Below, piece after piece: positions 1 through 10,192 of a stretch of DNA of 30,461 nucleotides. The notes under the pieces are model-generated. The model was given only the letters and a program-made list of their open reading frames with translations, was not told the origin of the DNA and did no database searches. Source of the stretch: Acanthamoeba castellanii str. Neff (lineage: Eukaryota; Discosea; Longamoebia; Acanthamoebidae); the NCBI RefSeq assembly GCF_000313135.1, contig NW_004457618.1:237982-268442 (forward strand), given 5' to 3'. Positions within the stretch are counted from its first letter, which is position 1, and every line of letters starts with the position of its first letter. The position numbers and the translations under genes are program-made.

Positions 1-288
1 CAGGTCGGGCGAAAGGTTCTGGAGAAGCACCTCACAACAAGAAGCCAGCCCTTCGTGTACGATGCAACCTTCGCCCTGCGTAAAGGCGTTGGCCTAAAGG
101 TGGCGTTATTGTTGTGTAGGATGGCCTTCACCAAGCCACCATTCAACATGGTCCCCCACCTGCACCTCCACTGCGTCACGCTCCCGCTCACCTGCAGCTG
201 GCTGCGAGGCCTGGGCCTCACTTCCTTCGCCGCGGCTCCCGTCATCGACGTCCGCCGCCGTCTGCGCAACGACGCCAAGAGGGACTGA
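1..288 (+). CDS. HINT3-like histidine-triad (HIT) protein, 3' end only
   Basis: Partial: the 5' part lies before the window. Exons inferred as 1-56 and 120-288 (stop TGA 286-288), with a 63-bp intron that starts GTACG and ends TGTAG. Spliced this way, the residues before the triad have the same spacing as in the aprataxin/HINT3 branch of HIT proteins: a VGRKVLEK segment, then KPPFNMVPHLHLHC. The HLHLH run is the histidine triad that carries out nucleotidyl hydrolysis in this family. The tail after the triad is short and ends in VRRRL, also as in HINT3. Family members hydrolyse AMP-lysine or aminoacyl-adenylate-like substrates; the substrate here is unknown. The frame is also open straight through the intron, so retention cannot be excluded from sequence alone. 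The Cys after the last His, where hydrophobic residues are common, is slightly unusual. Confidence 0.75.
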   Translation, partial: QVGRKVLEKHLTTRSQPFVYDATFALRKGVGLKVALLLCRMAFTKPPFNMVPHLHLHCVTLPLTCSWLRGLGLTSFAAAPVIDVRRRLRNDAKRD

Positions 289-463
289 CTAACGCGTGGG
301 CCAAACACCAAACCATCAACCAACCACCTGCAGCGAACCGTTCAAGCTGTACCACACCAATGGCCCTTCTCCCAGTGAACGCGACCAGCACAAGCTCGAG
401 TTTACTTCAAGCTTATCTTCTTTTCTTTTTTCAATTCAAGAGAAACAAAACGAAAAAGGAGGG

Positions 464-1870
464 ATGGAGGCGGCTGAGGATCTGGCGGACGGCTTGGCAC
501 GGCTGCGGCTCAGCAAGCAAGAAGCGGGCGACACCAATAGAAAGGCATACACCAGAAAGAGCAGGAAACGAGACGCGGAAAAGAGCAATAATCTCTACAA
601 ATTCCGTCAAGAATATGAGCGCAGGTTGGCTGCCGCGTTCGGCAAGGGCTCCAGTGAAGAGATCCTAGTCACCAAATTCAACATCCCCATCCACAGGTAC
701 CTGTTTTATTTCTTTATATTTAATAATAAAAGTAATAATAAGAGTAATAACTATTTATCCCGTTTGCCAGGCGGGACATACGACTGCTGCAGCCCGAGGA
801 GTGGCTCAACGACGAGGTCATCAACTACTACATGAACCTCCTGCAGGAGCACTGCGATCGTCGATACAACGAGTGGCAGGCTTCCAAGACTGCACCCTCG
901 CCGTCCCCATCGCCACAGCCAACAACAGCAAACAAGGTGTGCGTGTGCAGCGGTGCGTGTGCGTGTGCGGTTTTTGACTGACTGCCCGTACCGTGCGCAC
1001 CAGACAGTGTCACACAGGCCCAGGCGCAAGGCCAAGACAAAAGCCCAACAGCGAATGCGCATACAACAGCAATCCGCGCGAACCAAGAAGAGCGTAGCAG
1101 GTACCCACAACCACGATCGAGACCAACATCACGAAGGCGACGACGACGACGACAACGACAAAGCAGAAGAGAAGCGAGAGGAAGAGAAGAAGGCGGAGAC
1201 GGAGGTGAAGGAGACGGAGGAGAGGCCGCTTCGATGCCACTTCTTCAACACGTTCTTCTACCCGCTGCTGGCGAAGGGCGGCCACGCGCGGGTGGCGCGC
1301 TGGACCCGCCGCGTGGACCTGATGGCGATGGACCTCGTCGTCGTGCCGGTCCACACCCACGGCATCCACTGGACGCTGGCCACCGCCGCGCCCGCCGCCG
1401 GCACCATCGCCCACTACGACTCCATCCACCAGCCCAACCCGACCTGCTTCGACCGACTTCGCGCCTACTTCCTCCAAGAAGAGAAAGAGAAGAGAGAAGC
1501 GAAGAAGAAAGAGAAAAGCGAAGAGAAGAAGAAAGAAGAGCGACAAGACGGTGGCGATGATGGTGAGGAAGGCGATGATGGTGAAGAGGAGGAGGAGGAG
1601 AGGAGGTGGTGTATGGGGAACCGGGCGGAGGAGTGCCCGAGGCAGACGAACGGCTCGGACTGCGGGGTGTTCGCGTGCATGATCGCGCGATCGTGCGCGC
1701 TCGGGCTGCCGGTGTCGCGCGTCCACCAGCGCGACATGCCGCACTACCGCCGGCTGATGGCCCTCGAGATCCTCAACGGCGCCATCATCCCTTCTCCTCC
1801 CTCATCACCGCCATCCTCACCACGACCAACGGCCAACGTTGACATCGGGACATCATCATCATCATCATGA
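464..1870 (+). CDS. Ulp1/SENP-type SUMO-specific cysteine protease (peptidase C48)
   Basis: Exons 464-696, 771-936 and 1004-1870 (phases kept); about 421 residues. The start is the first ATG in frame, after a pyrimidine-rich leader. Exon 2 carries the family signature WLNDEVINYYMNLL at about residues 88-101, which in Ulp1 contacts SUMO. Catalytic residues are all visible: His255 in GIHWTL, Asp272 in HYDSIH, Gln347 and Cys353 in RQTNGSDCGVF. The enzyme should mature SUMO precursors and remove SUMO from targets. The N-terminal 75 residues are basic and charged (KAYTRKSRKRDAEK), which could help localisation. Two low-complexity insertions are present: an acidic/basic run before the domain (about nt 1135-1225), and a Glu/Lys-rich loop of roughly 50 residues (about nt 1475-1610) between the catalytic Asp and the Gln/Cys. 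The C-terminus ends in a Ser run from a CAT/TCA microsatellite. The gene converges on the F-box/MORN gene, whose stop is 134 bp downstream. Confidence 0.93.
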
Positions 1871-2004
1871 CCGGTCCGTCATCATGGCGTAGTGTCCGTC
1901 GTGATGAGCGGAGAAAACGGATGAAGGTGGTGTGTACGTAGGGCAAGACCCCATAGCAGTTGAAAAAAAGAATACAGACCTCTGGTCGACATACACCAGC
2001 GCAC

Positions 2005-4909
2005 TCAGTAGTGTTGGAAGCGTTTCTGGATCTGAGGTGTGTGTGAGAGAGAGAGTCGCGCAGCACAGTGTGAGAAGAGGAGAAGTAAAGGTAGAGCACA
2101 GCTTGACAGGGAGAAGAAGAAGAAGACTCGAACGAACCTCGGCGCAGTGCTTTTTGATTTCCTTTCGCCTCCGCTTGGTCTCCTCCATCTCCAAACGCCG
2201 CTCGGCTGCCCGCGCGTCGATGTCTGCTCGATACCTGGCGAACGGAGACAAAATGGAGACCATTTGAGTACCGGCAAGGCCAGGACAACACGACACACGC
2301 ACGCTTACATAAAGCGCAAGTACTTTTGTTCCCAGAAGTCGTCGGGCTCGCAGAAGTAGTGGTCGTAGGGCTTCTCGTAGGTGAGCTTCTCCTTCTCTGT
2401 CGCGGAGCCGTCTTCGCCCGGCTTGAGTCGTCTGTCCTTCCACCACACGCCGTCGAATACCGAGCCGTCGATGAATCTGTCCGTCGTCGATGCGAATCGA
2501 AGAGCAACAGAGACGTTCAGACCCAGACGCACGACACGACACGACCAACGACACGACACGATCTGCAAAACATCAGGCTGCCCTTACCGCATGACGCCTC
2601 GGCCATGACGCAGGCCCAGGTCCCACTCGCCCTCGTACGTGGTACCATCGCTCTGCGCATCGCATATTGTGTCTCATCAGCACACCTACACGCATGCGGA
2701 GGAGGCGGGCGTGGTGGCTTACCCATAGGTAACTGCCGACGCCGTGCTTCTTGCCGTGCTTCCACTGGCCTTTGTATCGTCGCCCGTCTAATGGGAGCAG
2801 TGTTAGGACAGGCTCGGCACCGGAGGAGTGCGCGCGACGTCGCGTGCGTGGGTCGTGGCAATGGTGTATATTGGGCGGTACCGATCCAGGAGTAGGTGCC
2901 CTTGCCGTGCTTTTGGCCGTCCGACCATTCGCCCTCGTACCACGACGAGTCGCCCCAGCGCTTCATGCCCCATCCGTCCTGATTACCATTTTTCCACATT
3001 CCCTGTGTGACGCAGATAGGTTAGAGCGTGTCGTGTGTCGTGTGTCGTGTGTCGTGTGTCGTGTGTCGTGTGTCGTGTGTCGTGTCGCTCGAACTGTGGA
3101 GAGGAGGAAACGACAAAGTGACGAAGGGAAGTGGGGGTTATGAACCATGTAGAGACTGCCGGATGGCCACCGATAGATTCCCCAGCCCTCCTGGTGCCCG
3201 TCCCTCCATTCGCCCGTGTACGTGCTCCGCTGAGGAAGTATAGACAAAGCATCGTGTCAGATAGGAATACCATCACAAACAACTTAGGCGGGTCGCGTAT
3301 GTTGTGTGTTGTGTATGTGTGTGTGTGTGATGCGAGAATAAATGACGCTTACGTTTGGCCACACGTAGATTCCCCTGTCCGCTGCGCTTGCCTTCGACCC
3401 AGTCCCCCTTGTACTCGCTTCCATCAGCCCTGGAGCACCACACATCACTGAGTCAAAACCAGTTTCCACACACCACACACCACACACCACACACCACACA
3501 CCACACACCACACACACAGTCACTTTAGCAAACACGTCATCGCCCGCACACACATACCAGGTGTACTTTCCGACGCCGTGCTCCCAGCCGTCCTTCCACA
3601 TGCCCTCGTAGCTGTCGTACTCGACAATGCTGGTCTTGGGCTCCTTCGTCCGGGGAGAAGAGGAGGCGGGGTGGGGCGCGCTCCTGGACCCGCCGCTCTC
3701 CTCGCCGCTGCCGCCCTGACCGGCGTCGGCGTCGCTGGTATCACCGCCGGCGCCCTCCCCGCCATCGCCGGCCGTCGCGTTGGGCAGGGACGACGCGGCC
3801 GCTATGTCCTGCTCGCCACCCTGCGGCTTGGTGTCGACCACGATTGGCCAGAACTTGATGCCGTAGCCGTGCTCCTTCCCCTCTGCAACCAACCAACCAA
3901 ACCGAATCGATTAGTCTCCTGCGTGTGTGCGGTGGTGCGGGCCTGTGTGCGCACCTTTCCACTCGCCGTCGTATCGAGCACCGGAGGCGAGCCGCGCGCT
4001 GCCAACGCCGCCCGGAGGCTTCTCGGCGTCCAATTTGAGCACTCGCTGCACAGCGCGCGACAAAGAGCAAAACAAATGAAAGTGAGTGAGTGAGAACGGC
4101 ACAGGGGAGGAGGAGTGGCCTCTGAAGCTGAAGAGAACTGCGGCCGTACGCTTTGGGAGAGGTAGAGCCACTTCCAGTCGCGCTCGACGATGACGGGCTT
4201 GCGGGGCTGGGCGGGCGGGATGCAGCGCTTGGCCACGAGCACCTGCAGGAGACCCTCGTCGTTCCCCAACACGGACCACCGCGAGCACACCAACCGAGCC
4301 GTGCACACCTTGGATGGCGGGGCACCACCACCATGTCAATACGCTACTATGTGTGTTGTCGTTGTCGCTACCAACACGACCGCACACGCGCACCGCAACG
4401 TAAACACGACATGACCAATGATGACTGTACCTCTTTCATCTCGAGGAACGAGAAGGCGTGGAGGGCCAGCTCCTCGGGAAGACAGGCAAAGGGGGACACG
4501 CCAACCGTCTGGGTGGGCGAAGAAGATAGCAAGTGTGAGCAACAATCGAGTAGCGCAGGTACATCTTCAGGATTTAACGAAGATGGAAGGATGATGACGT
4601 TACGGTCATATCGCGCAGCTGGGATCGTAGCTGATCGGCCTCCTCCTGGTACTTGGCCGCGGTGGCCTGAAGGCTCTCCTTCTCCTCCACGAGTCGGCGC
4701 TGCATCGCAAATTGGACTTTCAATTTCTCCTGTAGATCGTGGAGCGCTTTGTGCAGTAGCGCGGCCGGTTTCTCGTCTCCTGGCTCAGCTTCATAACCGC
4801 CCCTTCCTCCATTTCTGCTGTCTCCCACGATGTTCACCTCCAAACATCGAACGATCCCTTCGATTTCCGCCGCCAGACATGCAGCCTCGTGAGGAGGCGC
4901 AGATGCCAT
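2005..4909 (-). CDS. Coiled-coil, F-box and MORN-repeat protein
   Basis: Thirteen exons, 5' to 3' on the minus strand: 4909-4604, 4508-4431, 4308-4150, 4045-3955, 3882-3558, 3429-3353, 3229-3146, 3002-2882, 2787-2723, 2652-2588, 2476-2309, 2234-2138, 2031-2005. About 553 residues. Residues 1-102 include a coiled coil (LHKALHDLQEKLKVQF onward). Residues about 106-175 form an F-box (SPFACLPEELALHAFSFLE, then RLVCSRW), which in SCF ubiquitin ligases binds Skp1. About eight MORN repeats follow (YxGxWxxGxxxGxGxYxW), plus one degenerate copy, then a charged C-terminal helix (KRRRKEIKKHCAEIQKRF). MORN arrays bind lipids or other proteins, so a membrane-linked substrate adaptor is a reasonable inference. 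A Gly/Ser/Pro-rich insert of about 60 residues lies inside exon 5. Exon 6 contains an apparent one-base frameshift (see findings); the length assumes it is corrected. Divergent from the carrier-like gene, 122 bp between start codons. Confidence 0.9.
3027..3086. repeat. Heptamer tandem repeat (CGTGTGT)n in an intron
   Basis: About eight perfect or near-perfect 7-bp units inside the intron 3003-3145 of the F-box/MORN gene. There are no spacers, so this is a microsatellite-like array. Confidence 0.95.
3466..3518. repeat. Heptamer tandem repeat (CCACACA)n in an intron
   Basis: About seven 7-bp units inside the intron 3430-3557 of the F-box/MORN gene, ending in plain CA repeats. Confidence 0.95.
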
Positions 4910-5031
4910 GGCCGTCCGTCTGGGTTCTTTCTCTTTGAAAGATGGAGGGACAAAATATGATTTAATTATTGTTTTATCTATTTGGAATATTATTCACTAA
5001 AAGAAGTCGGGCGAGCACAAGTCGAACCACC

Positions 5032-6746
5032 ATGACGCGCACGGCAGCAGCAGGCAGCGGCGCGGGAGGCGCTGACGCTTCACCGCGACCGTTCTCCGAC
5101 TCACTCATGACCACCCTGGATATGATCTCGCCCGCCTTCTCCGTCCTCGCACTGCCCTGTTCGCCCCCCTTCTCTTTTCTGATTATCAACTGTCCACTCT
5201 CCAACTGACCCAGCGCGCGCACCTCGTGCGGCCCCGCTGCGTGCAGTGCTGATGGCCTACAGCAATGGATGGAATGCGTGGGTGCGGGCCGTCAACCGGC
5301 CGCCGGCACCGCCGTCGGTGTCGGCCTGGGACCGCGTGGTGGGCTCGCCCGTCAAGACCTGGAAGGCACGAGGGAGCTGTGTCCACCACTTCCCGACACT
5401 CAAATTGCGTGCTAACACGAAATACACGCAACACACCACACGACACAACACATTCACACCACACAACACACAACACACAACACACAACGCGCGCATGTAC
5501 GCAGGAAGAGGCCTGGCGCACCAGCCGAAACTGGACGCGGTTTGGTCTTCTCATGTACGGCACGCCACTTTTTCTTTATCGCCGGCCACTCGAGTGTGAT
5601 GGGCTGGCCTAACACCTGTTTGGTTACCGTCATCCAGGGCCACCGACCTGTTGGAGATTTGCGCCGTTAACTACGCAGGCGCCCTCCTGGGCGTTAGCGT
5701 CGACAGTACCCACCACTGCTTCGTTGAGTGTTGTTTATGATTTATTGTAATTGTTTGCTGATTGGTGCTGTGGTGACAGCGTTCCACATGACGCCGGCTC
5801 AGCTGCAGCTGCGCGACCCCGAATCGGACATCAGCCTGACGAGCGCACTGTGGGGCTTCACCGGGGCCGCCGTCATCGGTTTCCCGCTCTCCATCCTCGG
5901 CTGGCAGCTCCACACCGACACCTGGTACTCCCGCCGCCGTGCGCATGAATCTTGTACGCTGAGAGCTGGTCATGACCGACTGACGGGCGCTCTTCAATCG
6001 GGTGTGGTGCAGGAGGGGCTGGGGCAGCCTGCTGCCCACCTCGGCCCTCGGGAGGCAGCACTGGCTCGCCCTGCCGGCCAAGATCGTGGATGTCGTGGTC
6101 TTCAACGTACTTTTGTACGTCGCAACGCCAACGCCAATGCAAATGGCAACGCGACGAGGTGTCGCTGACAGTGAACGTCATGACTGACTGACGGTGGTGC
6201 GCGGATGTAGCGTGCGTCTGGTTGAAGCGGTGCGAGGGAAGGTGGGCATCGTTCCGCAGCCGCTGGGATGGCTCACCAGCGACGCCGAAAACAACAGAGA
6301 AGATCCGGCCCTCTACGACGTACACGCAACACGCAACACCCGACACACACGACACACGACACACGACGCACGCGTTGATTTTTTCAAACGTGAAATCCGT
6401 GTGTAGGAGGAGCGCGAAGAACGGTCCACCGCCAGAGTGATCTTGGATCGCGCCCGGCTATTTGCCATCAGCTCGGCCGCGGGCTCGGCCTGCAGCCTCG
6501 TGCTGGGTAAGCCGCGCCACTGGGTGGGTGGGGGTTAGGGCGCGTTTTGGCTGAGGCTTTAGGCGGCGGTGGTGTGCAGTGGGCCTGCAGGTGCCGGCGA
6601 TCATCGTGTGGAACCGCATGCTGGCCGAGCCGGGCCGCTTCGCGTCGGTGGTGGCCTGCGTGCGGCACATCTGGGCGAGCGAGGGCCTTGCCGGCTTCTA
6701 CCGCGACCTGCCCCTCTTCGCCCTCAACCTCATCAACATCGCATAA
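5032..6746 (+). CDS. Divergent mitochondrial-carrier-like (SLC25-type) membrane protein
   Basis: Nine exons inferred: 5032-5191, 5247-5380 (or to 5365 if a GC donor is used), 5505-5593, 5638-5705, 5780-5924, 6013-6114, 6211-6319, 6407-6506, 6580-6746; about 357 residues (352 with the GC donor). Several hydrophobic segments are visible. The C-terminal block (AGSACSLVLVGLQVPAIIVW, then HIWASEGLAGFYRDL) has the layout of a mitochondrial-carrier repeat: a helix, a P-x-x-x-x-x-R-like turn, a matrix helix, then EGLxGFYR. A middle block, IGFPLSILGWQLHTDT followed by WRGWGSLLPTSAL, looks like a second degenerate repeat. The canonical PxD/ExxK/R motifs are eroded, so the substrate cannot be guessed and transport may be lost, as in MTCH-type proteins. 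The N-terminus (exons 1-2) is the weakest part of the model. It converges on AOAH, with 53 bp between stops. Confidence 0.6.
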
Positions 6747-6799
6747 GCCCAACAACAATGATTTATGCAACATAGCCCACTACATCAGCTCCACAGCAC

Positions 6800-9795
6800 T
6801 CAGTAACCACCTGCAGCACACAGTGGGGGGCGGGGGAATCATACAAGTTAGTGTGCTGTGTGCCGTGTGTCGTGTGGTGCGTGTCGTGCGTCGTGTTGCG
6901 TGTGCCGTCACGTACCCTGGTCACCGAAGCGCGCGAGGATCTGGGCGTTGTTGGGGTTGATGTCGCCGACGAGCTGCGGGAACTTGCTGACCAGCACGCC
7001 CCACTGGTACTCGGCGAACAGGGCGTTGGCCAGCTGGTTCGGGTGGAAGCCGTCGACGGGCTCGATGAGCTGCCAGGTCTCGCCGCCGGCCTTGTTCCAC
7101 TGCTCGATCACGGCCTTCAGCGGCGGCTCGAAGTAGTACATATCGAAGTTCTTGAACGTGTGGTTGGCAATAATCTACACGCGCCCAGACCAGAGACGAT
7201 CAGCACGTGTCGTGCGTGTCGTGCGTGCGTCGTGTGTGCGGTTGAGGGGGGAACCTGAGAGTAGACTTGGTTGAGCTCCTCGGCCCTGGCGGTGGTGGCG
7301 TTCCTCCAGTAGGCGTTGCTGTTCATCCAGCCGAAGCAGGGCGAGGTCTGCAGGCAGTTCATGAAGTCGTAGTAGTGCGAGTAGGTGACGTCACCGTGCA
7401 ACAGGCCTGCATGCGTGCCACACACGACACACGCGACACGAGACACATGACACACGGTCAGTTTCTGGACACGTAGTGTAACGTGTGCGGCGAGGTGGGC
7501 ACACGACGAACCGAGAGGGTGCAGGCGGTTGGCGAGGGCATCGTAGAGCACGCGACCGTCGACGAGGCCGGTGAACACGACGTGGCTGCCCGCGGGCAGC
7601 ACGGTGTCCAGGTGGTTGAGCGCTGCAGGAGGCGAATATCAGAATCATCGTCGCACACGCCACGACACACACGACACACAGAGAGAAACTCGCCGTACCG
7701 CGCATCACATTGGCGTAGAACTGGGGCGGGGTCGTCATGGAGCCCGTGCCGTAGTGGCCATTGCACACATCTGCACCGACCACGGAGGGACAAGAGCGTG
7801 AGCACCTCGTACAGCGAAAGCGGCAAAGAGCGAAAAGCGGGAAAGAACGACGGCGGGCATTTAATGTACCGTTGCCGATGAGGGCATAGTTGAGGATGAG
7901 CGGGTGATCGGTGTTCTGGTTCCTGCCCAGGGTGAACATGATCTCGTCGGCCATCGCGCCCGTGCGCGCGCCGTTCACGCCGATGTTCTGGAAATCTGCG
8001 CGCAAGACACGACACACACGACACGAGTTAGGCCCTGCGCGGCAGGCTCGCAGATTAACGATCTCTCAGTTGCGCTGCTCGAGAGGCGGTACCGCGGTGC
8101 ATGCACAGGTTGCGCTGCCTCATCTTCTGGTAGATGGAGGTCATGGGTCCCTGAGGCGTTCCAGGCCACGTCAGGTTCATGTAACCAGTCGCTGTCGACA
8201 TCTGTGCCCACACACACGCCACACACGCCAGCCGTGAGCGCATAGTTTGTGTCGACACATCACAGTGGTGTACGTGCCATGGGCCAATCGAACTCGTCCA
8301 TCAGAATGTCGAGCATGTTGTGGTAGGTGTTGTCCTGGATCAGGCTCGCCGTCACGTACTCGGGCGGGATGTGGAAATGGGCGGCTGCGCGCGGGGATTG
8401 GGCGGACGCCACGTCAGCAAGGTGTTGTTGCGGTATGCAAGGAATGTGCGCATGTTGGGGAGGGAGACGGTACTGGCCGAGTCACCGAGGACGGCGAGGC
8501 CGTACTGCTTGGTGCCCGCGCAGTAGAGGTCTTCGTACGAGCGGCCCTGGGGGTCGGTGCCCGAGATGCCGTTGCAGTTGTGATCGAACTCCGGCTGGTG
8601 TGGGCAAAAAGTGTGAGTGCTATCGCAAACAACACCACACACGCACACGCACATACGACCGCACACGCAGGATGGCACACAAAACGATCAAAACGCGGTG
8701 CTCGCTAGAGAATGAAGACGTACGCCGCGGTTGGTCTTCGAGCGACCGGGGTAGATGTCGGAGGCAAAGTCGTTGCAGTCCTTGCCGCGCCAGAACGTGC
8801 CCCTCAGCGTCTGCGTCAACGCTGCACACTCCAAGCGTAAGCCAACCCGTGTCGGCCGCGTGTGGTGTGGGCGGCGTGTGCGGTCGTTGCAGGCGTAGCG
8901 AGCATGTACCTCCGAACTTATCGCTGTCGAGATCGTACCACGGGCCGTGGCTGTTGACGAGCTTGGTGATGTAGTCGACGATCCACTGCCACGGCGACTC
9001 GCCCACGTCGCGCTTGTCGTTGTTGTTCTTGTTCAGCTTGATCATGTCGACCATCTTGAGCAGCGACATGGTCTTCCACGTCGACAGAATCTTCTCGCGC
9101 TCGGCGGCCGAGGGCGGCGTGAAGGTGCCGCTCTTGGGGAACAGGCGGCAGGTGGCGTTCCAGCACAGCCCGATCTTCAAGCACACATCGTCAGCCTTGT
9201 ATCGGTTCTCTGTGCGTCGTGTGCGATGGTGCGTGTGTACGCGCGTGTTAGAGTTGATGCGTGCGCACGCACAGGCATAAGGCAGGCAAAGTGGTACCGA
9301 GCATAGAGATGATGGTGGCGCCGTAGAGCGCGATGGTCTCGTCGCACGTGGTGCGCAGCAGTCCGGCGGGCAGAAGCTGACACACCTTCTCGACGGTCTG
9401 CGTCACGGTCTCGTTGCGCACCTCGCCCAACTGCTCAATGATTCCCACGACTTACGGACATGTGGGAAAAACGAAGTGCACGTATTAAATTGTGAATATT
9501 GCGAACAAAATTAATTGGTGCACAAAAATATGTATAAAACTAAATATTTAAATAAGTAGATTAAAAAGACCGGAGGCGGAAAGAACGAAAGCGACGGGGG
9601 GGGATGGAGGGTACTGAGGGTGCATCCGACGCAGGTGCCACCGCTCTCCTTTCCCTTGATTCCGAAGAGCTGGGCCAGCGGAAGATCGGCAAACGATGCG
9701 GGCTTCTTGGCCTCGGCCGGAGCCAGGGCCAAAGCGAGGCACACGAGCACCGCCACACCCACGAACGCGAGGTGCGCACGAACGGACCGCGACAT
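6800..9795 (-). CDS. AOAH: Acyloxyacyl hydrolase (AOAH): saposin-B plus GDSL lipase
   Basis: Thirteen exons: 9795-9615, 9450-9298, 9209-8910, 8821-8724, 8594-8474, 8384-8274, 8191-8093, 7995-7870, 7770-7699, 7622-7512, 7406-7255, 7174-6916, 6810-6800; 597 residues, close to animal AOAH. Residues 1-29 are a clear signal peptide (hydrophobic VGVAVLVCLALALAPAEA). A saposin-B domain follows (about 50-140) with paired Cys from GGTCVGCT to CLKIGLC. The lipase part has the AOAH-specific RGKDCNDF, DHNCNGISGTDP, nucleophile LGDSA (Ser283), AHFHIPPEY, NIGVNGART, DVTYSHYYDFMNCLQ and VDGFHPNQLA (His552) blocks, ending FGDQGGY. Known role: removes secondary acyl chains from lipopolysaccharide lipid A, so in a bacteria-eating amoeba it probably works in phagosomes or secretions (inference). 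Animal AOAH is cleaved between the two domains; I see no obvious site. The final exon codes for only three residues and stop; without it the product would end FGDQGT. Confidence 0.96.
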
Positions 9796-10192
9796 CGTCT
9801 TCTTCTCTGTGCGACTAGATAAAGAACAATGAAACTGTCCGGAAAAGTGGACCCGACACTGTATTACGGAGAATATAACCTGGCCTATCCGACCCGTGCG
9901 AAATCGTCGGCGAGCTATCCCGAAAAACTTCGCACCACCAAGCAAATCGGCGAGCCACCACCGTGTCTGTCAAAAGGGCGCAGTTAAAAGGAAGATAAAG
10001 AAAATATCGATGAAAATACAAGATAAATAAGAAATAATAATTAGCTGGAGATTTGTTTGGTAGCCAGAGATGCGCGGGAGGGCTGGTGTTGTGCTTCAGG
10101 GTGCTGCCTGCCGTCGCCGTCACATCCATCAATTATCCGCCACAGCAGCCACTCCCTCTCGTCTCTTCCGTTGCATCTCCTCCTCGCCCACG
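9796..10192. other. Divergent intergenic region, AOAH / N-formylglutamate amidohydrolase
   Basis: 397 bp of shared upstream sequence. The centre (about 9985-10045) is AT-rich, with GATAAAGAAAATATC and GATAAATAAG-like elements. I see no clear TATA box, operator or RNA gene. Confidence 0.5.

Noticed and set aside
1010..1744. 244-codon minus-strand open frame opposite the Ulp1 gene
   Set aside because: Leu/Val/Arg-rich complement of the Glu/Lys-rich and GC-rich coding strand; the plus strand has full catalytic motifs.
3027..3086. CRISPR-like direct repeat array
   Set aside because: Units are 7 bp with no spacers, inside a spliced intron of a eukaryotic gene; it is a simple tandem repeat.
9796..9945. 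N-terminal extension of AOAH upstream of the chosen ATG
   Set aside because: The frame is open but has no ATG, and the chosen start gives a textbook signal peptide.
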